Origin: Symbiodinium natans
Taxonomy: Eukaryota; Sar; Dinophyceae; Suessiales; Symbiodiniaceae
Length of the DNA stretch: 64,000 bases
NCBI GenBank assembly: GCA_905221605.1
Contig: CAJNDS010001347.1
Location: 82,501-146,500 of the forward strand
Direction of reading: 5' to 3'
Of the stretch, positions 11,924 to 21,390 are shown in pieces; the stretch's first letter is position 1; every line of letters starts with the position of its first letter. The position numbers and the translations under genes were made by a program. The notes under the pieces were generated by a model. That model was not told the DNA's origin. It was given only the letters and a program-made list of their open reading frames with translations, and did no database searches.

Positions 11924-14713
11924 GGGGGCGGGGATTTTCTGGAGTCCGGGAAGTTCGGGAAAAGGGAGATGAGTCTTCAAAGATGAAGGATGCAGGTTAA
12001 GTAAGGATTCGGGGCTTAAGGAAAATGAGGGTTTAGGGCTTAGGGTTTCGGATTGGGGTGCTGGCGTCTTGAAAATGTAAGAGACTGGTGATTCAAAAAG
12101 GGCTTGCTTAGCCCCCTTCTGCGCCACAAATTTCGCTTGAACCTTTCGAAACCCCTAAACCCTAAACCCAAAACCCTAAACCCTAAACCCTAAGCCTTCG
12201 CCCTCTCTGGGCTGGTTCTCGGCTTCGGGGCGGGATGTAAGCACGATTGGCCCCCCAGTACTGCGCCGAATGCACCCTACTTTTGTTTAGCCCTGCTTAT
12301 CGGTACAGCCCAGAAAAGGGGAACAAGGGCAATGTCTAGCATCCCAGAATGTGTGTGGGATCGGCTGAAGAATTGTACTACAGAACATGCGAAGTGCAGT
12401 TGCCATTTCATAGCAAGTGCTTCTTTTGTGGGGGAGGTTGCCGTGCCACTTCGCACGACGCGACGATTGGCTGAATTTCGTCATGTCACTCATCCGAACC
12501 TGGCGAGGTGGCGTTACGTCATTACGCCTTGTCACGTGCGCATGTCCTGACCTACTTGCAGGTTCATGGTACTTATTAACCAATTATAACTGTACTTGTA
12601 ACCACGCTAGGGCACTTAAGGGGCTTATGAGTGGGTTAGAATACAACTCTAACTGGTTATTAATAAAAGTACCATGAATCTCCAAGCAATTCCGTCTTGT
12701 TTTTGAAGATGAGGTGTGCGAATGCAAAGTCACACCATCATGAGGACTCAGTCATTCCTGGATGGTGAGCACCCTCGGTTTTACCTTCGTCGCTTAAAGC
12801 TGAGGCATCTCAAACACAGCACCTTAGGCTGCAACCGACCTCTGATTGGAAGCAACCGTAAACCCTAAACCCTAAACCCTAAACCCTAAACCCTAAACCC
12901 TAAACCCTAAACCCTAAACCCTAAACCCTAAACCCTTGCGGGTGGTTGGAGTCAGGTACTGGCAGCAACCCATGGAGTAGCGAAGCATCCAGTGGGAGCA
13001 AGGGTGCGTATGCCCGGGAAAGGCGATGCGCTTTGATGTCTTCGTGAGACCTGTTCGTGCAAAATCCTTGCATACAAGCACGCCTGGCACATCCTGTAGC
13101 CCTGAGCCCTAAAAGGCCAAACTAGACCCTAAACACCAAACCCTCTGAACTCTAAAAAGCACCCAACACGCCTCATGGGCTGATCCCCCTATTTTGAACC
13201 CTTTCAGCCGGGTGTTTGGAAATCCCGCAGGAGGTTAAGGTTGGGTCTAGGGTAACCAAACGACGAAACCCCAAAACTTTATCAGCCAAGCCCCCCCTCT
13301 GCCAAACACCGCCCCCGCTACCCCAGCACCCCAAAAAAAGCAACAACACCCTAAACCCTAAACCCTAAACCCTGAACCCTGAACCCTGAATCCTAAACCC
13401 TAAACCCTAAACCCTAAACCCTAAACCCTAATCAAAGGGACACAATTACAAAGAGCCCGGCTCTGGTGACATAGCCAGACCCCAAACCCTAAACCTTAAA
13501 CCCTCAACCCTCAACCCTCAACCCTGAACCCTAACCCTAAACCCTAAACCCTAAATCCTAAACCCTGAACCCTAAACCCTAAACCCTAAACCAAATACAC
13601 CAAAATTTTCATAAAGAGACATGAACAGGCTGCAGGGGAACTTCTGTGCCGAATACCGGGTCAAAGGGCTTCATGGTTTATGTCCTCACTTTCTTTTTGA
13701 TGGAGTTTAGGGTTTAGGGTTTAAGGTTTAGGGTTTAGGGTTTAGGGTTTAGGGTTTAGGGTTCCTGCAACTGCAACTGCCAGCGCACCCCCCGCACCCC
13801 CCACCCACCCCACCCGCCCCGAAGCCCACGGTCACACGAAAACTGAACCCAACCCTCAACCCGAAACCCTTCCGAACCCTGAACCCTAGACCCTAAAGCC
13901 CAATCCTCCACCCCTCCACCAGGGATGCCCCCCCCCCACCCCACCATTCACCCAAAAACAGCCCTAGACCCCGAAACCCTACTTGGAGGGTCATGGTAAT
14001 TACTTATTGCCCAATTATAACTGTACTGGTTATAAGTACCGTTATAAGTACAGCTGTAAATTGGCTACTAAGTACCATGAACCTCCAAGTAAACCGAAAC
14101 CCTAAAACCCCGAAGCCTAAACTGGGCCTAAACCCTAAACCCTAGACCCTAAACCCTAAACCCTAAACCGTAAACCGTAAACCCTAAACCCCCTAGACCC
14201 TAGCTCCTAAAGCCCTCAACCCAAACCCTGAGAAAGGGGCTTTCTTCCGCAATCGGCGCTTGCCTGGAGGAATTTAAGGAATTAGGGATTGGGGCTTCGC
14301 CACCGGGTTTTAGGGTTTTGGGCCCCAAACCCTGCAGCTCAACACTAAACTTTAAACCGCAGCTCAGAATTTTATAGGACTTGAAGTCTGCAAAGGCAGG
14401 AGTTCTGTGCAAGCGCCAGAACATCGAACCCCCTCTGCCCTGCACCACGAAGCACCCCGCAAAACTCAAACCCCCCAAATTGGCATGCCTAAGCTCTAAA
14501 ACCCCCTCCCCCTCCACGCCACACCCCCCCCCCAAAAAAAAAAAAGTATCTTGTAATTGTAACAAAACTTAATCTTAAACCCACAGCCCTCACAGAACCC
14601 CTGACGCAAAACTTCTAGACCCCCTTCCTATGTAGGCCCTTGGGACATTCTACATTTCGCCTTCTTGGGTTTAATAGGATCATATTTCATGGGTTTCCCT
14701 ACTACCCCCTCAT

Positions 14714-14750
<37 letters not shown>

Positions 14751-17700
14751 CCCCCTCCCCCCAGGTTTCCCCCCTTAAATATTCTGGAGGGGGGGTGGTT
14801 AGTATAGAGGGGGGTAGTCGCCCCAAACCCAAAACTCTAAACCCTAAACCCTAAACCCTGGGTTTCGGGTTTCGAGTTTCGGGTGTCGGGCTTTTGGGGC
14901 ACCCCTCTCCAACTGAAACTAGCTCAGCTCAGGGTTTAGGGTTTAGGGTGGAGGGTCGTCTAGGCTTCAAGCATGTTTGGCTTTAGGGTTTGAGGATTCA
15001 GGGTTACAGGTGTTAGGGCTCTTAGGGTTTGGGCCTGCTCCATTCGCCCCGAAATCTACACCCCAAACCCTAAACCCTAAACCCTAAACCCTAAACACCA
15101 AACCCTAAACCCTAAACCCTAAACCCTAAACCCTAAACCCTAAACCCTAAACCCTAAACCCTAAACCCCCGAAATCTACACGCTTTTTTCATCTTCCCAA
15201 GAAGCCTCGGGCTCCGATAGTCCATCGTGTTCGTAATCGGCATGCCCTTCACCTGGTCTATAGGTGGGGATCATGGGAATATAGGGTTTAGGGTTTAGGG
15301 TTGAGGGGTTTAAGGTTTAGGGGTTTAGGGGTTTAGGGGTTTAGGGGTTTAGGGGTTTAGGGGTTTAGGGGTTTAGGGGTTTAGGGGTTTAGGGGTTTAG
15401 GGGTTTAGGTGTTTAGGGGTTTAGGGGTTTAGGGGTTTAGGGGTTTAGGGGTTTAGGGGTTTAGGGGTTTAGGGGTTTAGGGGTTTAGGGGTTTAGGGGT
15501 TTAGTGTTTAGGGTGTTACCCCTGCTTAAAGGCAATATTAGGCCCTTATTTGTTTAGTGTAGAGGACCCAAATTAAGGGCCCATACTTCGGATCCCCTAC
15601 CTGGGCATGTCTCTTGAGGTCCCTATGTCCAGGGGTTTGAGGTTCTTGGTTTAGAAATAGGGGGCTTGGGGTTTGGGGTTTGGGGATTTAGCGCCGATTG
15701 CAGAGGGGGGCTAGTGTGGGTTTAGGGTTTTGAGTGGAGGGGCTTAGGGGCTCTTGGGGTCTTACGTGCAGGGCGTATATGTTCTGTAGTGCTTGTAGAG
15801 TTTATAGGGTCTGGGGCATTATGGTGAAGTTGCTTTTTTTTTTTTTGTTGTTTGTTTTGTTGGCGGGTGAGAGGTTGAGGGTGTATGGGGTTTAGGGCGT
15901 TGCCGCAAACCGGGGTTTAGGGTTTAGGGTCTAGTCTAGGGAGCGAGGATTTTGGCGGCTTAGAAGTTGAAGTACAGAGGTTTGGGTTTGAGGGTTTGGG
16001 GTTTAGTTTTGGGGGCTCGTCTAGCGCAGGCAGGCGAACAGATGGATTCGTAACCAGGCACAACAAACTTATCGATTCCTATGGAGTAACCCTCACTCTC
16101 ACCAGTGGCCACGCACTGATCCGAATAATTACCAGAATCGGCTTTGTTGCTACTGGGTTTCCCTGCTTAACCCGAAAACATCCTCCAGCAGTACCGCTGA
16201 AACCCAAACCCTCTTTAGGGTTCAGGGGTTCAGGTTTGGGTTTCGGGCCTGGCCTGTCACATGTTTTTGGCCGCTCCTGTGTCCTGAGCCCTACACCTAG
16301 GTTGCATTGCAAGCCAAAACCCCAAAACCTTAACTCTAATTGCAATAGAAACCCTAAACCCTAAACTCTAGACCCTAAACCCTACACCCGAAAACCCTCA
16401 ACCCTAAACCCTAAACCCATGCCTTCAAGTTGTCCTTGACGGCGAAGGTTGACCCCAACAAGGGCAGCTCCCGCCGACGCTGCTCCTGGCTCAGGGAGGG
16501 TCTGGGGCCCGAGAGCGGGATGCCGGGACCCTAAACCCTAAACCCTGATCCCTTAACCCCGAACCCTTAAACCCTAAACCCTGAACCCTAAAAGCCCTAA
16601 ACCTGCTCTGCGTCCTAGTAGCGTTAACAAATCGTCAGGGCCCGGGTTTTGAGTGGTTCTTTTGGCCGGGGGGGGGAGACTCTCCACGGGTTGAGCCCCT
16701 GGTGACTTTAGCCCAAACAAACGGGTTTGGGGTCAGGAGGGTTCCAGCGTTTTAGGGCTTTAGGGTCTTCGGGTCTAGGGTTTAGGGTCAGGAGCGCTTT
16801 AGGGTCTTAGGGTTTAGGGCCTGCCAACCTGAACTTTATCAGGTTTAACTGGACCCTGCCCACCCCCCCCCCCCCCCTAACAAAGAAAAGAAAACACAGA
16901 AAAAAAACTGTTAGTAAGGGCCCAGCTTGGCAGTGGGAGGGTAAGAGTCCTAAACCCTAAACCCTAAACCCTAATCCCTAAACCCTAAACCCTTACAAAG
17001 GACCTCTCCCCACCCGCTAGTGGTGTTGAGCTTTCGCCGAGAACCCTGAACCCGAGTTCGCCCAAGAGCAGGGCTTGCAAATAGGTTCCTCGTCCTTTTG
17101 TTCCAGAGGTCCCTGAACCCTAAACCCCAAACCCTAAACCCTAAACCCCAAACCCTAAACCCTAAACCCCAAACCCTAAACCCTAAACCCTTAAACCGAA
17201 CATCGAGCTTGCGCTGTGGCCAAAGTACGGCACAAAAGCAAAGTTAGACGCAACAGCTGACAGAGCTGTGTCACTCAGCCATATACTGGGTTTGAAGTTT
17301 AGGGCAGCCAGAAACCCTAAATCCTAAACCCTAAACCCTAAACCCTAAACCCTTAGGGTTTTGCAGCTAGAGCCCGCGTCCTCACTGAGCGTTGCAGCCT
17401 TCTGCTCCAGCTGGGAAGCCTCGGCTAAGACCTGGCAAAGACAGCGTGCCCAGGCCTACAGGTCTGCAGTTTAGGAATTAGTGTTTAGAGTTTAGGGTTT
17501 GGGGTTAGTAGTTTAGGGTTTAGTGTTTAGAGTTTAGGGTTTGGGGTTGAAGGTTTGGGGTTTGGGGTTTAGGGGTATATATTTCAGGGTCTGAGGTTTA
17601 GGGTTTAGGGTTGTCTGTGACTAGGCATTCTTTGGCTGCCCAGCCCTCCAAACTCCACACTCGGATCCGGGCGACCTTGCTAAAACGCTCTCAGGCCCCC

Positions 17701-18800
17701 TAAGCACTACAATGCAATCTGAACCCTGGAAGACCCAGCAACAGCCCTGCATCAACATAACCACGCATCTCCTTTCCAAAAACATTTCCTTAAACCTACA
17801 GAACCTGCTTCAGCGGGATTTTAGGGCTCGGGGGGTCTACAAGGCCCACCTAAACCCTAAACCCTGGCGGGTCCACAACAGACCCGCGCAAAACTGTGGC
17901 CCCACCAGCAAACCCGAGATGCAGGACTTAGGTCACAGCCTTTAGTGTTGGGAAATGACGCCTTTCTGCCCCCTCAAAGCAAGAACTTCCAGCCATTTCA
18001 GCCCAGAAGGTTTAACCTTCTCGGAACGGATTAGACGATGTAGACCGTGGACGTCATCATGCTTGGGCCATGGATGCTCTCTTCTCATCAAAGCAGAATA
18101 GACCATGGACGTCATCACGCTTGGGCCCTGGATGCTCTCTTCCCAGAACGGAGTGGACCATGGACGTCATCATGGCTGGGCCATGGCAGTGCAGAAAACA
18201 TGTAGACCATGGACGTCATCATGCTTGGGCCATGGATGCTCTCTTCTCATCAGAACAGAGTAGACCATGGACATCATCATGCTTAGCCCATTTCCCAGAA
18301 CGGATTAGACTGTGGACGTCATCGTGGTTGGGCCATGGATGCTCTCTTCTAACTATAGTGAAGCAAACGTGTTGTTTAGACCCAGAGCTAAGCAAAAGCG
18401 GATGCAAGCAAGACAGGGCTTAGTTTAGGACACGTCAAAAGTGCGAAGTAGTGCAAAAAACTCCACAAATACCAGTGTAGTCTACGGATGCAAAAAAAAT
18501 TGCACAAAAAAAATAAATAAAAATTGCGGGGATGAGGTGATGAGCAAGACCCAGGAAACACTCAGTATTTACAAGGGATTCTGAGGGCAACAGAGCTAAA
18601 CTGCCGAAAAAGCGTGGGTCTGTTATGGCCCCGCCTAGCCCTAAACCCTAAACCCTAAACCCTATACCCTAAACCCTAAACCCTAAACCCTAAACCCTAA
18701 CCCCTAAACCCCTAAACCCTAAACCCTAAAGCAAGGCCCAAGGAAATGCCAAACCAGTATCGCGGCGGGCCTGGTCCACAGGCGCCAAGTAGACCCACTC
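3049..18800 (-). CDS. Amidase-signature enzyme, allophanate hydrolase-like (multi-exon, partial)
   Basis: Amidase-signature enzymes hydrolyse amides with a Lys-cisSer-Ser triad; the TDTAGSGRVPA form is typical of allophanate hydrolases (second step of urea amidolysis). Exons seen, in transcript order: 18771-18800 (EWVYLAPVDQ), 17381-17419 (ASQLEQKAATLSE), 16423-16485 (RRRELPLLGSTFAVKDNLK, catalytic Lys in VKD), 15233-15252 (VKGMPIT), 11381-11407 (AFGFCSSPR), 11091-11116 (AAVVQKLQ), 10599-10641 (EKGAIVIGKTNMDC), 9162-9172 (GLVG, tentative 11-nt micro-exon), 8099-8134 (VRSPYGVCQNSL), 7602-7664 (MISGGSSSGSGVSVALGQ, cis-Ser loop), 6504-6530 (VTFSLGTDT), 4201-4251 (AGSGRVPAALNNIVGLK, nucleophile Ser), 3913-3966 (ASRGLVSTHGLLPACRSL), 3049-3084 (DCVSIFALTVHE). 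Reading phase is kept at nearly every join. Donors are mostly GC, some GA or GT; nearly every acceptor is AG|G. The start codon, one exon before 11407 (expected CP motif), the usual QFAT before GLVG and the 3' end were not found. Introns hold telomeric arrays, MITEs and minisatellites. Confidence 0.85.
3091..3262 (+). repeat. Interstitial TTTAGGG array, amidase intron
   Basis: Begins 7 bp from the 5' edge of the amidase exon at 3084; ends in GGGTGTA variants. Confidence 0.95.
3597..3881 (-). repeat. Cluster of short AAACCCT runs, amidase intron
   Basis: Three runs separated by degenerate CCCTAACAC-type sequence; fills most of the intron 3085-3912 with the array at 3091. Confidence 0.9.
4111..4177 (-). 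repeat. Interstitial AAACCCT array, amidase intron
   Basis: Nine units in the 234-bp intron 3967-4200, the shortest clear amidase intron. Confidence 0.95.
4289..4394 (+). repeat. Interstitial TTTAGGG array, amidase intron
   Basis: Starts 38 bp upstream of the exon at 4251; variants TTTGGGG and TTTCGGG at its end. Confidence 0.95.
4475..4713. mobile_element. MITE family CTTGGAGGTTCATGGTAC, copy 1 (with telomeric insert)
   Basis: Degenerate ends CGGAGGGTTCATGGTAC and GTACCATGGACCTCCAAG. An AAACCCT array (4619-4684) replaces part of the right half. Lies in the intron before the amidase exon at 4251. Confidence 0.65.
5034..5150 (-). repeat. 21-bp minisatellite, left (inverted) block
   Basis: About five units containing GTCATTTCTTCGTGGCTAAG, the reverse complement of the right block. 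Lies in the large amidase intron 4252-6503. Confidence 0.85.
5152..5258. repeat. C-rich tract at the centre of the inverted minisatellite
   Basis: About 107 bp made almost only of C runs broken by single T, forming the axis between the two minisatellite blocks. A G-rich stretch lies just outside the left block at 4985-5034. Confidence 0.85.
5259..5552 (+). repeat. 21-bp minisatellite, right block
   Basis: About fourteen units of period 21 containing GAAGAAATGACCCTTAGCC, several diverged (ACCAGGAAATGGCCC). Period 21 keeps all frames open, giving artefactual 90-134 aa reading frames on both strands. Confidence 0.9.
5953..6148 (-). repeat. Long interstitial AAACCCT array, amidase intron
   Basis: About 27 units, nearly perfect after one ACTGTAAACCCT break. 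Confidence 0.97.
6743..6944 (+). repeat. Two short TTTAGGG arrays, amidase intron
   Basis: 6743-6795 and 6898-6944, separated by unique sequence; between exons 6504 and 7602. Confidence 0.9.
7449..7583 (-). repeat. Degenerate AAACCCT array, amidase intron
   Basis: Mixed AAACCCT and AGACCCT; ends about 20 bp from the GGSSSGS exon. Confidence 0.9.
7868..8090 (-). repeat. Two AAACCCT arrays, amidase intron
   Basis: 7868-7923 and 8010-8090; the second abuts the donor side of exon 8099-8134. Confidence 0.9.
8600..9050. other. Repeat-poor stretch, no gene assigned
   Basis: Holds the duplicated motif GGGAGTACTA / GGGAGTACTACT and the AT microsatellite. Inside the amidase intron 8135-9161. Confidence 0.6.
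8927..8962. repeat. AT-rich microsatellite
   Basis: Alternating ATAT with ATAC interruptions. Confidence 0.9.
9805..9871 (-). repeat. Interstitial AAACCCT array
   Basis: Nine units, one with CCCTGAA. Confidence 0.95.
9992..10179. mobile_element. MITE family CTTGGAGGTTCATGGTAC, copy 2 (with telomeric insert)
   Basis: Both ends present; internal GGGCACTTAAGGGGCTCATAAG matches other copies. Five AAACCCT units (10094-10130) interrupt it after TTATAAGTACC. Confidence 0.75.
10384..10540 (-). repeat. 9-bp array AAACCCAAT
   Basis: About seventeen near-perfect copies of a telomere-derived 9-mer, ending in normal AAACCCT units. In the amidase intron just 3' of the exon 10599-10641. Confidence 0.95.
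10644..10760 (+). repeat. Interstitial TTTAGGG array, amidase intron
   Basis: Abuts the acceptor of exon 10599-10641 directly (CTCCTGGGG then TTTAGGG), so the C-rich strand forms the end of the intron. Confidence 0.95.
12190..12550. other. Repeat-poor stretch in a large amidase intron
   Basis: Open plus-strand frame 12332-12550 and an open minus-strand frame at 12200-12280 (VHSAQYWGANRAYIPP). The missing amidase exon between 11407 and 15233 should lie in this general area but was not identified. Confidence 0.5.
12555..12686. mobile_element. MITE family CTTGGAGGTTCATGGTAC, copy 3
   Basis: Uninterrupted 132-bp copy (ends CTTGCAGGTTCATGGTAC / GTACCATGAATCTCCAAG), useful as a reference for where the telomeric inserts sit in other copies. 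Confidence 0.8.
12859..12936 (-). repeat. Interstitial AAACCCT array, amidase intron
   Basis: Eleven perfect units. Confidence 0.97.
13346..13592 (-). repeat. AAACCCT arrays with CCCTGAA and CCCTCAA variants
   Basis: Two runs (13346-13430 and 13487-13592) around 55 bp of unique DNA. Confidence 0.93.
13706..13763 (+). repeat. Interstitial TTTAGGG array
   Basis: Eight units, opposite to the arrays 115 bp to the left. Confidence 0.95.
13982..14090. mobile_element. MITE family CTTGGAGGTTCATGGTAC, copy 4 (short)
   Basis: Ends CTTGGAGGGTCATGGTA / TACCATGAACCTCCAAG; the centre is shortened to repeated TTATAAGTAC motifs. Confidence 0.75.
15065..15168 (-). repeat. Interstitial AAACCCT array, amidase intron
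   Basis: Fourteen units; both flanks carry CCCCGAAATCTACAC, a direct repeat of 15 bp around the array. Confidence 0.97.
15284..15513 (+). repeat. TTTAGGGG 8-mer array
   Basis: About 25 units of the 8-mer after two normal TTTAGGG units. Lies in the amidase intron between 15252 and 16423. Confidence 0.95.
17113..17192 (-). repeat. AAACCCT / CCCCAAA alternating array
   Basis: Regular alternation of two AAACCCT with one CCCCAAA, a 21-bp higher-order unit. Confidence 0.93.
18029..18360. repeat. 45-60 bp tandem repeat, six units
   Basis: Units share GACCATGGACGTCATCATG, CTTGGGCCATGGATGCTC and a variable tail (TTCTCATCAGAACAGAG or TTCCCAGAACGGA). Unit lengths vary by deletion of the tail. It lies upstream of the amidase exon at 17419, in a 5' intron. 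Confidence 0.8.
18639..18729 (-). repeat. Interstitial AAACCCT array, amidase intron
   Basis: Ends 42 bp before the donor side of exon 18771-18800. Confidence 0.95.
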
Positions 18801-18857
18801 CTCAACAGCAGGAGAAACACCGGAACCGACGCAACTTGCATGTGCCACATGGTGATT

Positions 18858-18960
18858 TCTCTACATTATGGTCCCTTTACGGGTCCTTAGTATAAGGCGG
18901 CCCCTCTAATTGAGGGTACACAAAAAGGGACCAAATTTGAGAACTGACCATATAATGCCT
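18858..18960. mobile_element. Possible MITE, ends CATTATGGTC / GACCATATAATG
   Basis: Imperfect inverted ends around a core with GGGTCCTTAGTATAAG and AAAAGGGACCAAATTT. Related short segments may occur at 15538-15600 and 44216-44330 (shared AAATTAAGGGCCCATAC). Confidence 0.4.
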
Positions 18961-19913
18961 CGTACTGCTCTGAAACTGCGCATGATGTATGCTTAACCCT
19001 AAACCCTAAACCCTAAACCCAAAACCCAAAACCCTAAACCCTAAACCAAACCCTGACCTAGGGACCGAGAGGTTCAGGGCTGAGTGGTTTAGCTTAGTTC
19101 CTGAGTTCAGAAGCCCCAAGAAAGTGGACACTTTCAGTTCTATAGGGACTTATACTTATCCCATAAAGTGTAAAGTGCGCTCACTCAGCTACTAGGTTAG
19201 GGTCTTTGGTAGGGTTCAGGATTTGTTTAGGTTCAGGGCTCAGGGTTTTGAGGTGTTTGAGGGTTGTTAGGGTTTCAGGTGTTTAGGATTTCTATCTAAA
19301 AAGGGGGGGGGGGGGTAGCTACATAATAGATTTCGGGTTTTTGGGCTGTTTGGGTTTCTGTTCGGCTTTTGGGGCGCTTGGAGGTTTAGGGATTTTGGGA
19401 GCTTCGGGTGCTTGGGAGGTTTTAGGGCTTTTGAGGGTTCAGGGTTGGGTTGGGACGTTTAGGGGTTTAGGGTTTTTGCGGTTGTTAGGGCCGCAAAGTT
19501 GAGGGTTTGGGGCTTAGGGTGCTTAGGGGTTTAGCTTTCATAGGTCTCGGGTTCAGGCGTAGGGCTTAGGGCTTGTTTGGGGCGTTAGGGCTTATGTAGG
19601 GGATTTGTGGGGCGCTTAGGGGTTTTCAGGGTTTCTATGGTTTTTGGGGTTGAAGGTTTAGGGTTTGGGGCTTTCAGGGCTTAGGGGTTTAGGGTCCTAG
19701 GGCTATTGGAGGTTTTGTTTTTGTAGGGGTTTAGGGTTCAGGATATAAGGGTTTAGGATTTTTCGGGTTTAAGGGTTTAGGAAAATCAGGGTTTCAGCAG
19801 AAAGTTGACAAAAGGCCTGCCTGGGTCGTCTGACCAAAGCCGTAGAGGTTTCGGCGTTGGGGCGCCCCAAAAGTGCCAAGCCATGTGTGCACACTGCAAA
19901 ACTGTTGCACCAA

Positions 19914-20007
19914 TACCCTAAACCCTAAACCCTAAACCCTAAACCCTAAACCCTAAACCCTAAACCCTAAACCCTAAACCCTAAACCCTAAACCCTAAAC
20001 CCTAAAC
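19914..20007 (-). repeat. Interstitial AAACCCT array
   Basis: Thirteen perfect units between two coding-like islands. Confidence 0.97.
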
Positions 20008-20103
20008 CGGACTCTGAGGTGGGGGTGCAAGATGGAAGAGAGCGGGTTCTCCAGCATTATGTGTCCACCGACGTAAGCGCAAGGCCAAGAAGACGGGCCA
20101 CCT

Positions 20104-20214
20104 TAGGGTTTAGGGTTTAGGGTTTAGGGTTTAGGGTTTTGGGTTTAGGGTTTAGGGTTTAGGGTTTGGGGTTTGGGGTTTGGGGTTTAGGGTTTAGGGG
20201 GTTTAGGGTTTAGG
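20104..20214 (+). repeat. Interstitial TTTAGGG array
   Basis: Normal units with a TTTGGGG block in the middle. Confidence 0.95.
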
Positions 20215-20246
20215 GCCCACAAAACCCTAACATCGAAGAACCCGTG

Positions 20247-20310
20247 CCTGCAGCTTCCTCTTCATGGCACGCAATGAAGCCGACAAGGCAACCCAGGCAA
20301 ACACCACAAA
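20247..20310 (-). CDS. Exon-like island, hydrophobic helix plus basic end
   Basis: 64 nt from TTTTCAAG|A to the GC donor CTGCAG|GCAC. Reads FVVFAWVALSASLRAMKRKL, like a membrane anchor or signal followed by basic residues. Confidence 0.4.
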
Positions 20311-20360
20311 TCTTGAAAACCACCCGAAACCCTAAAGCCTAAAGCCCTAAAGAGAGCCCT

Positions 20361-20413
20361 AAGAGTCGGTCATGGCGGTCAGCTTCGGCCGCGCGTCTGC
20401 ACGACTCCGCGGC
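20361..20413 (-). CDS. Exon-like island, AAESCRRAAEADRHDRLL
   Basis: Begins at ACCCAG|GCC and reads as a charged helix. The donor is not certain (GC and GA candidates both occur). Confidence 0.4.
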
Positions 20414-20416
20414 CTG

Positions 20417-20535
20417 GGTTTAGGGTTTAGGGTTTGGGGTTTAGGGTTTAGGGTTTAGGGTTTGGGGTGTAGGGTTTGGGGTTTAGGGTTTGGGGTTTAG
20501 GGTTTGGGGTTTAGGGTTTGGGGTTTAAGTTTAGG
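20417..20535 (+). repeat. TTTAGGG / TTTGGGG alternating array
   Basis: Later part alternates TTTAGGG and TTTGGGG; immediately upstream of the exon-like island at 20413 on the minus strand. Confidence 0.95.
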
Positions 20536-20887
20536 GTTTGGGAGTTAGGGTTTATGGGCTTCGGGGTTTGGGTTTAGGGTTTGGGGTTTAAGGGCTTAGG
20601 AGTTTAGGCTTAAGGGTTTAGGGTTTAGGGTGTAAGGTTTTAGGTTTGGGGGTGTTTAGGGTCTAGGGGCGTTTTGGGTTTATGTGTGTTCTAAGTGTTT
20701 TGGATGTTTTGGGTGTTTCGGGCTTTAGGGTTTCGGGGTTCAGGGTTGGGCGTTTAGGCGTTTGGGGGATTAGGGGTTTGGAGTTTACTTAGGAGGCCTT
20801 TGGGGGTGTTTTGGGTGTTTAGGGGCTTAGGGGCTAACCCTAAACCCTAAACTCTAAACCCTAAACCCTAAACCAGGACGCTTCCGC

Positions 20888-20928
20888 ACACTGCAGTGCC
20901 ATAGCCTTCCTTTTGTAGACTTCACTGC
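20888..20928 (-). CDS. Exon-like island, SEVYKRKAMALQC
   Basis: 41 nt from CCACAG|GC to the GC donor TGT|GCGG. Not recognised. Confidence 0.4.
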
Positions 20929-21347
20929 CTGTGGTGCGCGTATTGAGCCTTGTTGCAGGGTTTAAGGGTTTAAGTGTTTAAGGAATAGGGTTTAGGGGTC
21001 TTGTTTAGGGTTTAAGGTTTTATGGTTTCGGCATGTTTAGGGATTTCGAGTTTATCATAGCGTTTGTGTAGGGGTTTTAGAGTTAATTATGGGGCTTAAG
21101 GCTTATGGCTTCTGAGCTTTTCATAGGGTGTAAGGTTTAAGTTCTAGGCGCAGGGTTCAAATGCAGGGTTTTAGGGGTTTAAGTTTTGGGCTTGTCAAGG
21201 CCCCCCCCCCCCCCGCCCCCCGCGTCCGACTTAAGCCCTAAGCGCCCTCAACCGCCATAGGCCCTACAAACAAACCATGACCCTGAACCCTAAACCCTAC
21301 AGCCGAAACCCTAAACCCTCCCCGAGCCCTCAAGTAACCCCTGAGGC

Positions 21348-21390
21348 CACCCGCGATCTGGGACAGTGGCGCACCGCCGGCCCATAGTTC
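21348..21390 (-). CDS. Exon-like island, ELWAGGAPLSQIAG
   Basis: Acceptor TTTGAG|GAA, GC donor GGTG|GCCTC, ending in phase 1. Not recognised. Confidence 0.4.

Noticed and set aside
12332-12550. 72-aa plus-strand frame starting with ATG
   Set aside because: Lies in an amidase intron with no splice partner found; kept only as part of a repeat-poor stretch.
16428-16530. Open plus-strand frame (SLTAKVDPNKGSSRR)
   Set aside because: It is antisense to the amidase exon that carries the AVKDN motif, which shows how readily antisense frames stay open here.
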